Of a stretch of 64,000 bases of DNA, positions 41,079 through 49,221 are shown one piece after another. A program made the position numbers and the translations under genes. This stretch comes from Hymenobacter lucidus. GTDB lineage: Bacteria; Bacteroidota; Bacteroidia; Cytophagales; Hymenobacteraceae. The notes below the pieces were generated by a model. The model did no database searches. It saw only the letters and a program-made list of their open reading frames with translations, and had not been told where the DNA came from. The DNA is taken from positions 62,001-126,000 of the forward strand of contig NZ_JAJADR010000002.1 in NCBI RefSeq assembly GCF_020447265.1, read 5' to 3'. Each line of letters begins with the position of its first letter. The stretch's first letter is position 1.

Positions 41079-43115
41079 ATGAGGCATTTCTTTGCTCTTC
41101 GGCTCGCAGCTACGCTGCTGACTTTTGCTCCCACGGTTGCCCTGGCGCAACAGTCCACGACCAAACCGGCCACTCCGGCAACCAAGCCGGCTAGTACGCC
41201 GGCGGCGAAAAAGCCAGTAGCGGCCCCGACCAAAACTACCGCTGCCCCAGCGGTGGCACCCGGCAAAACGGTCCTGACTCCTCCCAAAACCGGGGCCGCG
41301 ACTCCCAAAGCGGCAACTACACCCAAAGTCACGCCCGCTGCTGGCGTTGCCAAACCTGCTACCACGGGCACCACCAAGCCGGCCGCTGCCGGCACCACGC
41401 CGGCCAAACCAGCCTCTTCTGCCACGGTAGCGCCCAAGCCGGCCACACCGCCCAAGCCAACTGGTCCGCCGCTGCCGGCTAATATGGGCTCCTCGGACCC
41501 GAACGTGCGCTACCAGAACGGCAAAATCCTGATAACCCAGACCCGCTACGACCTGGCCATGCAGGAGCTGGAGACCCTCACCCCGCCCGCCGCTAAGTTT
41601 GACCGTGCCCCCGAAGCCGCCTACTTATATGCCGTAGCCGCCACCCGCGCCAAGAAATGGGCCGAGGCCGAGCAGATGCTGAACCTGCTGCGCAATGAGT
41701 ATCCTACCTGGCCGAACATGGCTGAGGCGTTTTTCCTGCAGGCCCAGATTTCCTTCGAATTGGGTGAAGCCGATAACGCCCTGAAAATGCTGGCCCAGCT
41801 GCCCGCCGGCCGCCTCACCACCGAGCAGGAAGCCATGAAAGCGGTGTACCTGCCGCGCGTGAAGGACAAGCTGGTGTTTCAGGCCCTGCTGACGCGCTAC
41901 CCCCAGGATGCCGCCGTGGGCCGGGCCTATGCCGATAAGCTCGTGACTGGCGGTTGGTATACCGAGGCCGACAAAGCCACCCTCGACCAGCTCGTTACCC
42001 AGCTCAGCCTCGACCGGACCCGCTATACGCCTCGGCCCAAGGCCCAGAAGAAAAGCAGCTACAACGTGGCCGTGCTCCTGCCCTTCGAGTTTGACGACCC
42101 GAGCTGGGAAAAGCAGCGCAAAAATCAGTTCGTTACCGACCTCTACGCCGGCATGCGCCTCGCCCAGGATTCGCTGCAGCGCGAAGGCCGACCCGTACAG
42201 CTCTACTCCTACGATACCGGTGCCGACACGCTGCAGCTTAAGCAGGTGCTGGCCCTGCCCGAGCTGGCTTCGATGGACATGATTATCGGGCCAGTGTATA
42301 AGTCGGGCAGCAAGATTCTGGCCCGCTACGCCCAGCAGAAGCAGATTATCTGTATCAACCCCCTCTCCCAGGATGCCGACCTAGTGCTAGACAACGGCTG
42401 GCACTACCTCTTCGAGCCCAGCACCGTAACGCAGGCTAAGCAGGCGGCGCAGTTTGCCATTGGCCGCTTTACCAGCCGCACGGCCGTGGTGCTCTACGAA
42501 GACACCAAGGACGAAGCCGCGTTTGGCCAAGCTTACAAAACGGCCTACGAAGCCCTCGGTGGCAAAGTACTCCAGCTGCGGCGCATCAATTCCGACGTGG
42601 ACGAATCCATCGGCAGCGGCTTCGCGGGCCTCGACCTGAAAACCGTGGGCCACCTTGTGGTAGCCTCCGACCACCGCAAGTCCGGGCCCTACACGCTGGG
42701 CGTGATGCAGAGCCAAGGTGCCCGGGTGCCGCTGCTCACCTACGCCTCGTGGCTGGAAAACAACCGCATCAGCCTGGGCCAGCTCGACTCGCGCGACGTG
42801 TTCTTCATTCATCCCAAATACCTGGACAAAACCCTGCCCGGCGTGCGGCGCTTCCGCCAGCTTTACCTCCAGCGCCAGAACCTGCCGCCCTCGGTATTCG
42901 CCTTCACCGGCTTCGAGCTGCTCTACTACTTTGCTTCCCAGCTGCACCAGCACGGCCCCGGCTTCCAGCAAAACTTGGCCGCTTCCGGCCCAGTTTCCGG
43001 CGCGGTGTTTCAGGGCATCGGCTACCCCAGCGGCGCCCACGACAACCAATACGTGCCCTTCACCAAGCTCGAACGACTGGAAATAGAGGTGCAGAACCCG
43101 GTGGGCATCCGCTAG
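41079..43115 (+). CDS. Exported type 1 periplasmic-binding-like protein with TPR-like N-terminus
   Basis: A 678-residue exported protein with three parts: a signal peptide (ends TVALAQQ), a low-complexity region of about 110 residues rich in Ala, Thr, Pro and Lys, a helical TPR-like segment (EAAYLYAVAATRAKKWAEAE and EAFFLQAQISFELGEADNAL), and from about residue 325 a type 1 periplasmic-binding fold (YNVAVLLPFEF, MIIGPVYKSGSKILARYA, ICINPLSQDADLV, AVVLYEDTKDEAAFGQAYKT). The layout recalls LpoA/LppC-like proteins that stimulate penicillin-binding proteins, or amino acid ABC-binding proteins without a transporter. ATG 41079 gives the signal peptide; an upstream ATG at 41016 would bury it. Confidence 0.75.
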   Translation: MRHFFALRLAATLLTFAPTVALAQQSTTKPATPATKPASTPAAKKPVAAPTKTTAAPAVAPGKTVLTPPKTGAATPKAATTPKVTPAAGVAKPATTGTTKPAAAGTTPAKPASSATVAPKPATPPKPTGPPLPANMGSSDPNVRYQNGKILITQTRYDLAMQELETLTPPAAKFDRAPEAAYLYAVAATRAKKWAEAEQMLNLLRNEYPTWPNMAEAFFLQAQISFELGEADNALKMLAQLPAGRLTTEQEAMKAVYLPRVKDKLVFQALLTRYPQDAAVGRAYADKLVTGGWYTEADKATLDQLVTQLSLDRTRYTPRPKAQKKSSYNVAVLLPFEFDDPSWEKQRKNQFVTDLYAGMRLAQDSLQREGRPVQLYSYDTGADTLQLKQVLALPELASMDMIIGPVYKSGSKILARYAQQKQIICINPLSQDADLVLDNGWHYLFEPSTVTQAKQAAQFAIGRFTSRTAVVLYEDTKDEAAFGQAYKTAYEALGGKVLQLRRINSDVDESIGSGFAGLDLKTVGHLVVASDHRKSGPYTLGVMQSQGARVPLLTYASWLENNRISLGQLDSRDVFFIHPKYLDKTLPGVRRFRQLYLQRQNLPPSVFAFTGFELLYYFASQLHQHGPGFQQNLAASGPVSGAVFQGIGYPSGAHDNQYVPFTKLERLEIEVQNPVGIR

Positions 43116-43138
43116 GTTTGTCAATAAGCACCTCCTCC

Positions 43139-43244
43139 AGAACGTCATGCTGAGCGAAGTCGAAGCATCTCTACCGCTTCGTTGCACTGCTAATTGAATA
43201 CTATTGCGGTAGAGATGCTTCGACTTCGCTCAGCATGACGTTCT
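43139..43244. repeat. Dispersed ~105-bp inverted repeat, family 1, copy 2 (best preserved)
   Basis: Perfect 39-bp arms at 43139-43177 and 43206-43244 (inner end GAAGCATCTCTACCGC) around a 28-bp loop with CTAATTGAATA. It shares arms and loop with 2272-2381 and 62390-62498. It lies 36 bp before the hemL start codon and no target-site duplication is visible. Confidence 0.95.
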
Positions 43245-43279
43245 TCTCTATTCCTTCCCTCCCCTTCTTTTTCTTTCCT

Positions 43280-44593
43280 ATGCCTGCTTCTTCCGACCTC
43301 AACCTCTCTACTTCCGACGCGCTGTTTACCCGGGCCAAAGACCATATTCCCGGCGGCGTCAACTCGCCGGTGCGGGCCTTCCGGGCCGTGGGCGGCCACC
43401 CCGTGTTCATGCAGTCGGCCAAGGGCGCGTGGCTGACCGACGTGGATGGCAACCGCTACATGGACTTCATCAACTCCTGGGGCCCGATGATTCTGGGTCA
43501 CGCGCCGGAAGTGGTGCTGGAGGCCGTGCAGCAGGCTATTCCGGCTTCGCTGTCGTTTGGCGCGCCCACCCGCCGCGAGGTGGAAATGGCCGAGCTGATT
43601 AAGAAGATGGTGCCCAGCATCGAAAAAGTACGGCTGGTAAATTCCGGCACCGAGGCCTGCATGTCGGCCATCCGGGTGGCCCGCGGCTACACGGGGCGCA
43701 ACAAGATTATCAAGTTTGAAGGCTGTTACCACGGCCACGGCGACTCGTTCCTGATTGCGGCTGGCTCCGGCGCCCTCACCCTGGGCACCCCCGATTCGCC
43801 CGGCGTCACCGAAGGCGTAGCCCAAGACACCATCACGGTGGCCTACAACGACTTGGCTGCCACCCGCGCGGCCGTCGAAGCCAATAAAGACCAGGTAGCG
43901 GCCCTCATTCTGGAGCCCGTAGTGGGCAATATGGGCCTCGTGGCCCCGGCCGAAGGTTACCTGCAGGGCCTGCGCGAGCTGTGCACCGAGCACGGTATCG
44001 TGCTCATTTTCGACGAGGTCATGACCGGCTTCCGTCTGGCCCGCGGCGGCGCGCAGGAGCTTTTCGGCATCACGCCCGACATGACCACGCTGGGCAAAAT
44101 CATCGGTGGCGGTATGCCCGTGGGGGCCTACGGCGGCCGCCAGGATATCATGGACTGCGTGGCCCCGGCCGGCAAGGTCTACCAGGCCGGCACGCTCTCC
44201 GGCAACCCCATTGCCACCGCCGCTGGCATTGCCCAGCTCACCTACCTGCAGGAGCACCCCGAGCTCTACACCGAGCTGGAGCGCATCACCACCCGCATTG
44301 CCAACGGCACCCGCCAGATTGCCGCCGAGCTGGGCCTGAACTACACCGTGAACCAGGTGGGCTCCATGTTCAGCGTGTTCTTTACCGATAAGCCGGTACA
44401 CAACCTGGAAGACGCCAAAACCTCCGACACCGAAGCCTTCGGCCGCTACTTCCGCGCCATGCTGCACCGCGGCATCTACCTGGCCCCGGCCCAGTACGAG
44501 GCCCTGTTCGTGTCCACGGCCATTACCGACGAGCTGGTCGACCAGTACCTGACCGCCTGCCGCGAGTCGATGCGCGAAGCCCACGGGTTGTAA
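43280..44593 (+). CDS. hemL: Glutamate-1-semialdehyde 2,1-aminomutase
   Basis: A 437-residue PLP enzyme converting glutamate-1-semialdehyde to 5-aminolevulinate in tetrapyrrole synthesis. Motifs are IPGGVNSPVRAFRAVGG at the N-terminus, VNSGTEACMSAIRVARG for cofactor phosphate, FDEVMTGFR, TTLGKIIGGGMPVGAYGG with the Schiff-base lysine, and AGTLSGNPIA. Length is normal. ATG 43280 gives the standard start; upstream in-frame ATGs lie close to the dispersed repeat and encode a Phe-rich non-family stretch. Confidence 0.96.
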   Translation: MPASSDLNLSTSDALFTRAKDHIPGGVNSPVRAFRAVGGHPVFMQSAKGAWLTDVDGNRYMDFINSWGPMILGHAPEVVLEAVQQAIPASLSFGAPTRREVEMAELIKKMVPSIEKVRLVNSGTEACMSAIRVARGYTGRNKIIKFEGCYHGHGDSFLIAAGSGALTLGTPDSPGVTEGVAQDTITVAYNDLAATRAAVEANKDQVAALILEPVVGNMGLVAPAEGYLQGLRELCTEHGIVLIFDEVMTGFRLARGGAQELFGITPDMTTLGKIIGGGMPVGAYGGRQDIMDCVAPAGKVYQAGTLSGNPIATAAGIAQLTYLQEHPELYTELERITTRIANGTRQIAAELGLNYTVNQVGSMFSVFFTDKPVHNLEDAKTSDTEAFGRYFRAMLHRGIYLAPAQYEALFVSTAITDELVDQYLTACRESMREAHGL

Positions 44594-44602
44594 GCTCATT
44601 TT

Positions 44603-44634
44603 CTGTCATCCTGAGCAGCGCGAAGGGCCTTCTG
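44603..44634. repeat. Short repeat-like element GTCATCCTGAGCAGCG
   Basis: Sequence resembles the start of family 1 arms (GTCATGCTGAGC) but continues GCGAAGGGCCTTC. Only one copy is seen here; the likeness suggests a degraded or related element. Confidence 0.4.
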
Positions 44635-44668
44635 GCCTACCCCACTGAGGGTTTTACCAATGTAACGA

Positions 44669-44702
44669 AGCCCTTTACTGCTGCGGTAGTAGAGGGCTTT
44701 TG
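44669..44702 (+). terminator. Terminator after hemL
   Basis: AGCCCTTTACTGCT pairs with AGTAGAGGGCTTTT-type sequence around GCGG. It closely resembles the terminator at 46469-46510 after dcd. Confidence 0.8.
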
Positions 44703-44813
44703 TACGTTTAATGGGGCTGCTCATTAAGGTGAAGAAGGTACTTCACTGCATTCAGCATGACAGGTGGAAACACAGTTTTTTCACTCCTTTTCTGAACCAC
44801 GACGGCAACTGGT

Positions 44814-44821
44814 TACCTTTG
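44814..44821 (+). promoter_or_regulatory. -7 promoter box of the 44843 gene
   Basis: TACCTTTG, 21 bp before the ATG, matches TAnnTTTG. Confidence 0.65.
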
Positions 44822-44842
44822 CGGCCAATCTGCCTTGCTGCT

Positions 44843-45709
44843 ATGCGCCAATTTCGCCTCCTATTCTCCCTTGTTTTCGTGCTCGTAGCCACCCTGGGCT
44901 CCCTGCAGGCCCAGGTAGAAGCACCCGCCGTAGCCAACAAGCGCCTGTTCGACCGTACCGTGGACGAGCTGAATTTCCGGACGATGGAAACGGTCTACGA
45001 CAAGTCGTTTACCCGCAACAAGTTCCCCGTGACGCTGCGCAGCCACAAGGCCCGCAAGGAATTCGACGGCTTTGGCGGCAACGCCAACCTGCGGAAGCTG
45101 TTTCTGAACTACAACGACGTGGCGGAGCGCTTCAAAAACCGCTTCGGCAAAGGTCGCACCGATCTGGCCGAGTTCGACAAGCAGCTCAACACACTCCTGA
45201 TTGACAAGAACTTCGAGTTCTTTATCCGGGTGCTCCCCCGCGACGAGCGGGTGGCCCTGATTCGCTCCCTGCAGCGCGTCATTAAGCAAGCCTCCGCGCA
45301 GTTCAACGCCTCCGAAGACCCCAATCCGGAAGATGTGGCCGTGGATGAGGCCGCCGTGCCCCCCGCCGATGCCGACGCCGCCCCGGCTACGCCCGCCGTG
45401 GCCGAAGACCCCGCGCCCCAGCCCGAAACCCTCAGCTCCACCGCCCTTACCTCGCCCACTCCCAACAACCGCGCCCTCGACGTAGCCGTGCGCCACGACT
45501 GGGTCGACTACCTGACGCTGCTCTTCGCGGTTACGGCTACCCTGCTGCTGTTCTACATCATCACCACGGTGCTGCCCGACTTACGCGCCCGCCTCGATGG
45601 CTTGGCCGAGGAGCTGGAAGAGCGCCAGCCCGATGCCAGCCGCCCCCGCAAGCGTTCCACCAACGCCTTGCCCGAAGACCGCTACGGCGACGAGGACGAC
45701 CCGGAGTAG
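44843..45709 (+). CDS. Exported membrane-anchored protein of unknown function
   Basis: A 288-residue protein. It has a signal peptide (MRQFRLLFSLVFVLVATLGS, then LQAQ), a charged helical domain of about 130 residues, a Pro/Ala/Asp-rich linker (about residues 155-210), one membrane helix (YLTLLFAVTATLLLFYIITT, about 222-241) and a charged cytoplasmic tail with PRKRS. This suggests a single-pass protein with a periplasmic domain. I recognise no family. ATG 44843 is chosen because it follows a good promoter box and gives the signal peptide; the frame upstream covers a terminator. Confidence 0.65.
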   Translation: MRQFRLLFSLVFVLVATLGSLQAQVEAPAVANKRLFDRTVDELNFRTMETVYDKSFTRNKFPVTLRSHKARKEFDGFGGNANLRKLFLNYNDVAERFKNRFGKGRTDLAEFDKQLNTLLIDKNFEFFIRVLPRDERVALIRSLQRVIKQASAQFNASEDPNPEDVAVDEAAVPPADADAAPATPAVAEDPAPQPETLSSTALTSPTPNNRALDVAVRHDWVDYLTLLFAVTATLLLFYIITTVLPDLRARLDGLAEELEERQPDASRPRKRSTNALPEDRYGDEDDPE

Positions 45710-45712
45710 GGG

Positions 45713-45813
45713 TAGTTGTTAGTTGTTGGTTGTCAGTTGTTAGTCAGGGAGAGCACCTTGCTACTTATGGAAACCAATACCTAACAACTAGCAACGAACA
45801 ACTGACAATTAAC
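45713..45813. repeat. AT-rich inverted repeat made of GTTGTTAG-type units
   Basis: The left arm (45713-45743) and right arm (45781-45813) are imperfectly complementary and each is a chain of short TAGTTGTT-like repeats. It lies just before dcd. Confidence 0.7.
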
Positions 45814-45822
45814 ACCCCTTCC

Positions 45823-46362
45823 ATGATTCTTACCGATCAGCAGATTCTGGCCGAGATTGAGCGCGGCAACATCGTCATTGAGCCCTACGACCCGGCCTGC
45901 CTGGGCACCAACTCCTACGATGTGCACCTGGGCCGCTACCTGGCCACCTACCGCGACACGGTGCTGGATGCCCGTAAGCACAACGAAATCGACGTATTTG
46001 AAATGTCGGCCGAGGAAGGCTTCGTGCTGCAGCCCGGGGTGCTCTATTTGGGCGTCACGGAAGAATACACCGAAAGCCACGCGCAGGTACCGTTCCTGGA
46101 AGGCAAATCGAGCGTGGGCCGCCTGGGCATCGATATTCACGCCACCGCCGGCAAGGGCGACGTAGGCTTCTGCAACACCTGGACCCTGGAAATTTCCGTA
46201 ACCCAGCAGGTGCGCGTGTACCCCGGTATGCCTATCGGCCAGCTCATTTACTTCGCCGTGCAGGGCGACGTGACGACCTTCTACAACCGCAAAGCCAACG
46301 CCAAGTACAACGACCGCACCGACAAGCCGGTGGAGTCGATGATGTGGAAAAACAACTGGTAA
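45823..46362 (+). CDS. dcd: dCTP deaminase
   Basis: A 179-residue enzyme converting dCTP to dUTP in thymidylate synthesis. The trimer-fold motifs are present: MILTDQQILAEIERGNIVI at the N-terminus, LGTNSYDVHLG, FLEGKSSVGRLG (nucleotide-binding Ser/Arg) and GFCNTWTLEI with the catalytic Glu. Length and C-terminus (YNDRTDKPVESMMWKNNW) match Bacteroidota Dcd. ATG 45823 is the natural start; the open frame upstream runs through an AT-rich inverted repeat. Confidence 0.95.
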   Translation: MILTDQQILAEIERGNIVIEPYDPACLGTNSYDVHLGRYLATYRDTVLDARKHNEIDVFEMSAEEGFVLQPGVLYLGVTEEYTESHAQVPFLEGKSSVGRLGIDIHATAGKGDVGFCNTWTLEISVTQQVRVYPGMPIGQLIYFAVQGDVTTFYNRKANAKYNDRTDKPVESMMWKNNW

Positions 46363-46412
46363 TGTGGGCTAATGTGCTAATGATTAATGGCTGATGTGCT
46401 AAACTCGTGTCA

Positions 46413-46564
46413 TTGCGAGGCGTAAGCCGAAGCAATCCGTCCGCTACACAGTGGCAAACGCGCTTTTACCAAAAAGCCCTTTACTACACGCGGTAGTAAA
46501 GGGCTTTTGGCTTCAGCACATTCAGCCATTGCAGAGGACGGATGGTCGCGGCTGCGCCTCGCAA
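46413..46564. repeat. Dispersed repeat family 4: inverted arms enclosing a terminator
   Basis: The 365-bp gap after dcd holds an AATGTGCTAATG-rich stretch (46364-46402), then the arm TTGCGAGGCG...ATCCGTCC (46413-46442) and its complement GGACGGAT...CGCCTCGCAA (46536-46564). The arms match at their ends and differ in the middle. The terminator at 46469-46510 sits between them. The CGCCTCGCAATGAC end recurs at 15688-15701. No gene is seen in the rest of the gap to 46727. Confidence 0.75.
46469..46510 (+). terminator. Terminator after dcd
   Basis: CCAAAAAGCCCTTTACTAC pairs with GTAGTAAAGGGCTTTTGG around CACGCG. It is nearly the same hairpin as 44669-44702. Confidence 0.88.
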
Positions 46565-46727
46565 GGAGGCATTTCTCACGCTCTTTCCCCTGCCTCTTAC
46601 AGTAGCGCCTAAAACTTACACGAACTCCCTGGCACAGTTTTTCGTTAGTTAATGACAACTGCTGGCTGCTGAGGCGTTCTTTTCAGCTACCGGCAGTTTT
46701 CCATTCGCCCTAAAACGCTTCTATATT

Positions 46728-47240
46728 ATGAGAAACCAACTTGCCACCGCCGCGCTGATTCTGGCTGCTACGCTGGGCGCGCAGGCTCAACAGAAGCCTT
46801 CCATTGTGCAGCCCCAGGATAAAACCAAGGCCACGCCCCGTCTGAACCCGGTGCAGGAGCGCGCCAAGCGCCTCTCCGACCAGATGGCCCGCGACCTGCG
46901 CCTGAACGGCTACCAGTCGACGCGCCTGCGCGCTATCAACGAGGATAAGGTAGCCAAGATGGCGGCCATTGAGCAGAAGAATGCCGGCAACCCCAAGCTC
47001 ATCGACGAGCAATGCGGGCTTGTGTGTCGGGAGCGTGACAAGGAACTGCGCACGGTACTGAGTACCTCGCAGTACAGCGCCTACTACGATTCCCGCGAGG
47101 ATTTCTATAAGTACGACAAAGATTACGCAAAGCTGACCAACGCCGTCTTCGTGCGCTCGGTACAAAGCCCGCTGCCAGCCAGCAGCCGCGGTACTACCAT
47201 CGGTCCGGCCCGTACGGCCAGCCCCGAAGCTTCCCGTTAG
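46728..47240 (+). CDS. Exported helical protein, Spy/CpxP-like in layout
   Basis: A 170-residue exported protein with a signal peptide (MRNQLATAALILAATLGAQA, cut near AQQ) and a mature helical part. VQERAKRLSDQMARDLRLNG, then TRLRAINEDKVAKMAAIEQK and CRERDKELRTVLSTSQYSAYY, follow the pattern of Spy/CpxP-like or DUF-type periplasmic chaperones in which LTxxQ motifs are spaced along helices. The C-terminal 25 residues are Ser/Pro-rich. Function not established. A terminator follows at 47261. Confidence 0.65.
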   Translation: MRNQLATAALILAATLGAQAQQKPSIVQPQDKTKATPRLNPVQERAKRLSDQMARDLRLNGYQSTRLRAINEDKVAKMAAIEQKNAGNPKLIDEQCGLVCRERDKELRTVLSTSQYSAYYDSREDFYKYDKDYAKLTNAVFVRSVQSPLPASSRGTTIGPARTASPEASR

Positions 47241-47260
47241 CAGTTGCTTATTGTATATAG

Positions 47261-47295
47261 AAAAAGCCCCGTCGGACGATTCCGGCGGGGCTTTT
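47261..47295 (+). terminator. Rho-independent terminator after 46728-47240
   Basis: AAAAAGCCCCGTCGGA pairs with TCCGGCGGGGCTTTT with one mismatch, 20 bp after the stop codon. Confidence 0.88.
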
Positions 47296-47310
47296 CTGTA
47301 TATCAGAACA

Positions 47311-47408
47311 ATGTAGAGACGCATACTTGCGCCGCATCGTTGAACGACCGAAGGCCACAACTAAAATAACGTCAGCAACGATTGAGACGCAACTATGCGC
47401 CTCAGCAT
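47311..47408. repeat. Dispersed repeat family 3, copy B
   Basis: ATGTAGAGACGCATACTTGC at the left and CAACGATTGAGACGCAACTA at the right, with ATCGTTG/CAACGAT complementary segments inside. It matches 27152-27230 and lies next to the gldC 3' end. Confidence 0.7.
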
Positions 47409-47412
47409 CGTA

Positions 47413-47751
47413 CTAGCGCTGCTCGGCTTCCTGCTTGTTGAGGTAGTCGGTCAGTTCGCGGCAGAGGTTGCGCATTTTGGTGGCCATTTCCGTGTCACTG
47501 GTGGCCGTTACGATGCTTTCGGCCATAGCGCCCATCGTGTCCACGCAGAAGCGCTTCATTTCGTCGACGGGCATTTCCTTGGTCCAGAGGTCAATTTTCA
47601 TCGTGCCCCGCTCATCCCGGTCCCAGAGGGCAATGTTGATGGCCTTGGCAAAGTGAATATCGGGGCCCGCGTCGGTGGCCGTCCAGCTGATGGCCTCGGG
47701 TACTTTCTGGTCGTCGAGGGCAATGCTGAAGCGGATTTCAGACTTCTTCAT
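47413..47751 (-). CDS. gldC: Gliding motility protein GldC
   Basis: A 112-residue cytoplasmic protein with the GldC pattern: KKSEIRFSIALDDQKVPEAI at the N-terminus, WTATDAGPDIHFAKAINIALWD, and MKIDLWTKEMPVDEMKRFCVDT. GldC is a small accessory protein of Bacteroidota gliding whose loss impairs, but does not abolish, motility in Flavobacterium. It lies downstream of dnaN on the same strand, separated by an AATGTGCTAATG repeat region, and away from the gldAFG genes at 59.7-63.4 kb. Confidence 0.9.
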   Translation of the reverse strand: MKKSEIRFSIALDDQKVPEAISWTATDAGPDIHFAKAINIALWDRDERGTMKIDLWTKEMPVDEMKRFCVDTMGAMAESIVTATSDTEMATKMRNLCRELTDYLNKQEAEQR

Positions 47752-47756
47752 TCTAA

Positions 47757-47877
47757 TGTGCTAATGTGAGAAATGTGCAGAATGTGCTAAATGAGAAAAT
47801 GTGCTGACGCGCTAATGGAGCCGTTTGGTCATTAGCACATCAGCACATTTAATCACATTCGCACATTAAAGTTTAAA
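47757..47877. repeat. AT-rich AATGTGCTAATG repeat region with inverted arms
   Basis: Short AATGTGCTAATG-type units run through 47757-47810 and their complement through 47840-47877, so the region folds back on itself. Similar units occur after dcd at 46364-46402. It fills the gap between dnaN and gldC. Confidence 0.75.
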
Positions 47878-48997
47878 CGTAGTTGTTCAGCATCACTGGC
47901 ATCACCAGCATCAGGATGCTTTCGTTGTCGTCGGCTACTGTTGGCATGAGCAGGCCGGCGCGGTTGGGCGTGCTCAGCTCCAGGGTGATTTCCTCGGAGT
48001 CGATGTTGGAGAGCATTTCGGCCAGGAAGCGGGCGTTGAAGCCGATTTCCATGTCTTCGCCTTCGTACTGGCAGGCCAGCCGCTCGTTGGCTTCATTGCT
48101 GAAGTCGAGGTCTTCGGCCGAGATGGTCAGCTCGGAACCAGCCAGACGCAGGCGTACCTGGTGGGTGGTTTTATTCGAGTAGATCATGATGCGCTTCACC
48201 GAGTTGAGCAGCTCGGCGCGGCTGATGATGAGCTTGTTGGGGTTGCTCACCGGAATTACGTTCTCGTAATCGGGGTAGCGCTCATCAATCAGGCGGCACA
48301 CGAGGCGCATCTGATTGAAGCTGAAGAAGGCATTGGAATTGTTGAACTCGACGCGCACGGTAGTTGCCTCGGAGGGCAGAGCACCTTTCAGTAGATTAAA
48401 AGCCTTGCGCGGCACAATCAGGTTGGCCGTCTGGCCCGCGCCCACGTCGGAGCGGCGGTAGCGCAGCAGGCGGTGGCCGTCGGTGGCTACGAAGGTTACC
48501 TGGGCGTCGGCCAGCTGCACCAGAATGCCGGTCATGGCCGGGCGCAGCTCGTCGGTGCTCACGGCGAAGATGGTCTTGTTGATGGCGCGCGACAACGACG
48601 AGGAGGGCATCTCAATCGGAGCCGAGCCTTTCACCACGGGCACGCGGGGAAAGTCGGTGGCGTTTTCGCCGGCCAGCTTGTAGCGGCCGTTGGCCGAGGC
48701 AATTTCGATGGTGTAGGTTTCCTCGTCCAGGGTGAAAGTCACAGGCTGGTCGGGCAGGTTCTTCAGCGTATCGAGCAGGATGCGGGCGGGAGCGGCAATG
48801 CGGCCACTCTCGCGGGCTTCCACGGGCAGCTCGGTAATCATGCTGGTCTCCAGGTCGGAGGCCGTAATCGTCAGCTTGCCATCCTCGATTTCGAAGAGAA
48901 AGTTCTCCAGAATCGGCACCACGGGGTTGTTGGTCACCACGCCGTTAATGCTCTGGAGCTGCTTGAGCAAGGCGGAAGACGATACGATAAACTTCAT
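47873..48997 (-). CDS. dnaN: DNA polymerase III beta subunit (sliding clamp)
   Basis: A 374-residue ring-forming clamp that tethers the replicative polymerase. The three-domain fold is evident: MKFIVSSSALLKQLQSINGV at the N-terminus, LLDTLKNLPDQPVTF, FVATDGHRLLRYRRSD, and NARFLAEMLSNIDSEEI before the C-terminal LMLVMPVMLN that forms the client-binding pocket edge. Length is normal. It has its own promoter box (49033-49040) and is not next to dnaA here. Confidence 0.97.
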   Translation of the reverse strand: MKFIVSSSALLKQLQSINGVVTNNPVVPILENFLFEIEDGKLTITASDLETSMITELPVEARESGRIAAPARILLDTLKNLPDQPVTFTLDEETYTIEIASANGRYKLAGENATDFPRVPVVKGSAPIEMPSSSLSRAINKTIFAVSTDELRPAMTGILVQLADAQVTFVATDGHRLLRYRRSDVGAGQTANLIVPRKAFNLLKGALPSEATTVRVEFNNSNAFFSFNQMRLVCRLIDERYPDYENVIPVSNPNKLIISRAELLNSVKRIMIYSNKTTHQVRLRLAGSELTISAEDLDFSNEANERLACQYEGEDMEIGFNARFLAEMLSNIDSEEITLELSTPNRAGLLMPTVADDNESILMLVMPVMLNNYV

Positions 48998-49032
48998 ATA
49001 GGCGGGGTTGGCTGGCGTTTTTTGGAAGACGA

Positions 49033-49040
49033 CAAAGATA
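49033..49040 (-). promoter_or_regulatory. -7 promoter box of dnaN
   Basis: TATCTTTG on the minus strand, 35 bp before the dnaN start, matches TAnnTTTG. Confidence 0.65.
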
Positions 49041-49221
49041 GGAAACCCAAGCGGGGTTTTCTAGTGCCGACGCGGGCGGCTTTGCAGGCAATATAGCGGC
49101 TTTGCACCCCTCACAGGAGTGCTAACGACCCCAGCCGGGCGTATTTTATTCCAGCTCAGCCATTGCATACCCGCCCGAAAGCTTTTTACTTACTTGGACT
49201 ACGCCCATTTGAATTTGCACC

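Noticed and set aside
43139..43244. Insertion sequence
   Set aside because: Inverted repeats are present but there is no transposase and no target-site duplication, so only a non-autonomous or REP-like element can be claimed.
43190..44599. 469-codon antisense frame over hemL
   Set aside because: Shadow of hemL, with no motif and a composition typical of antisense.
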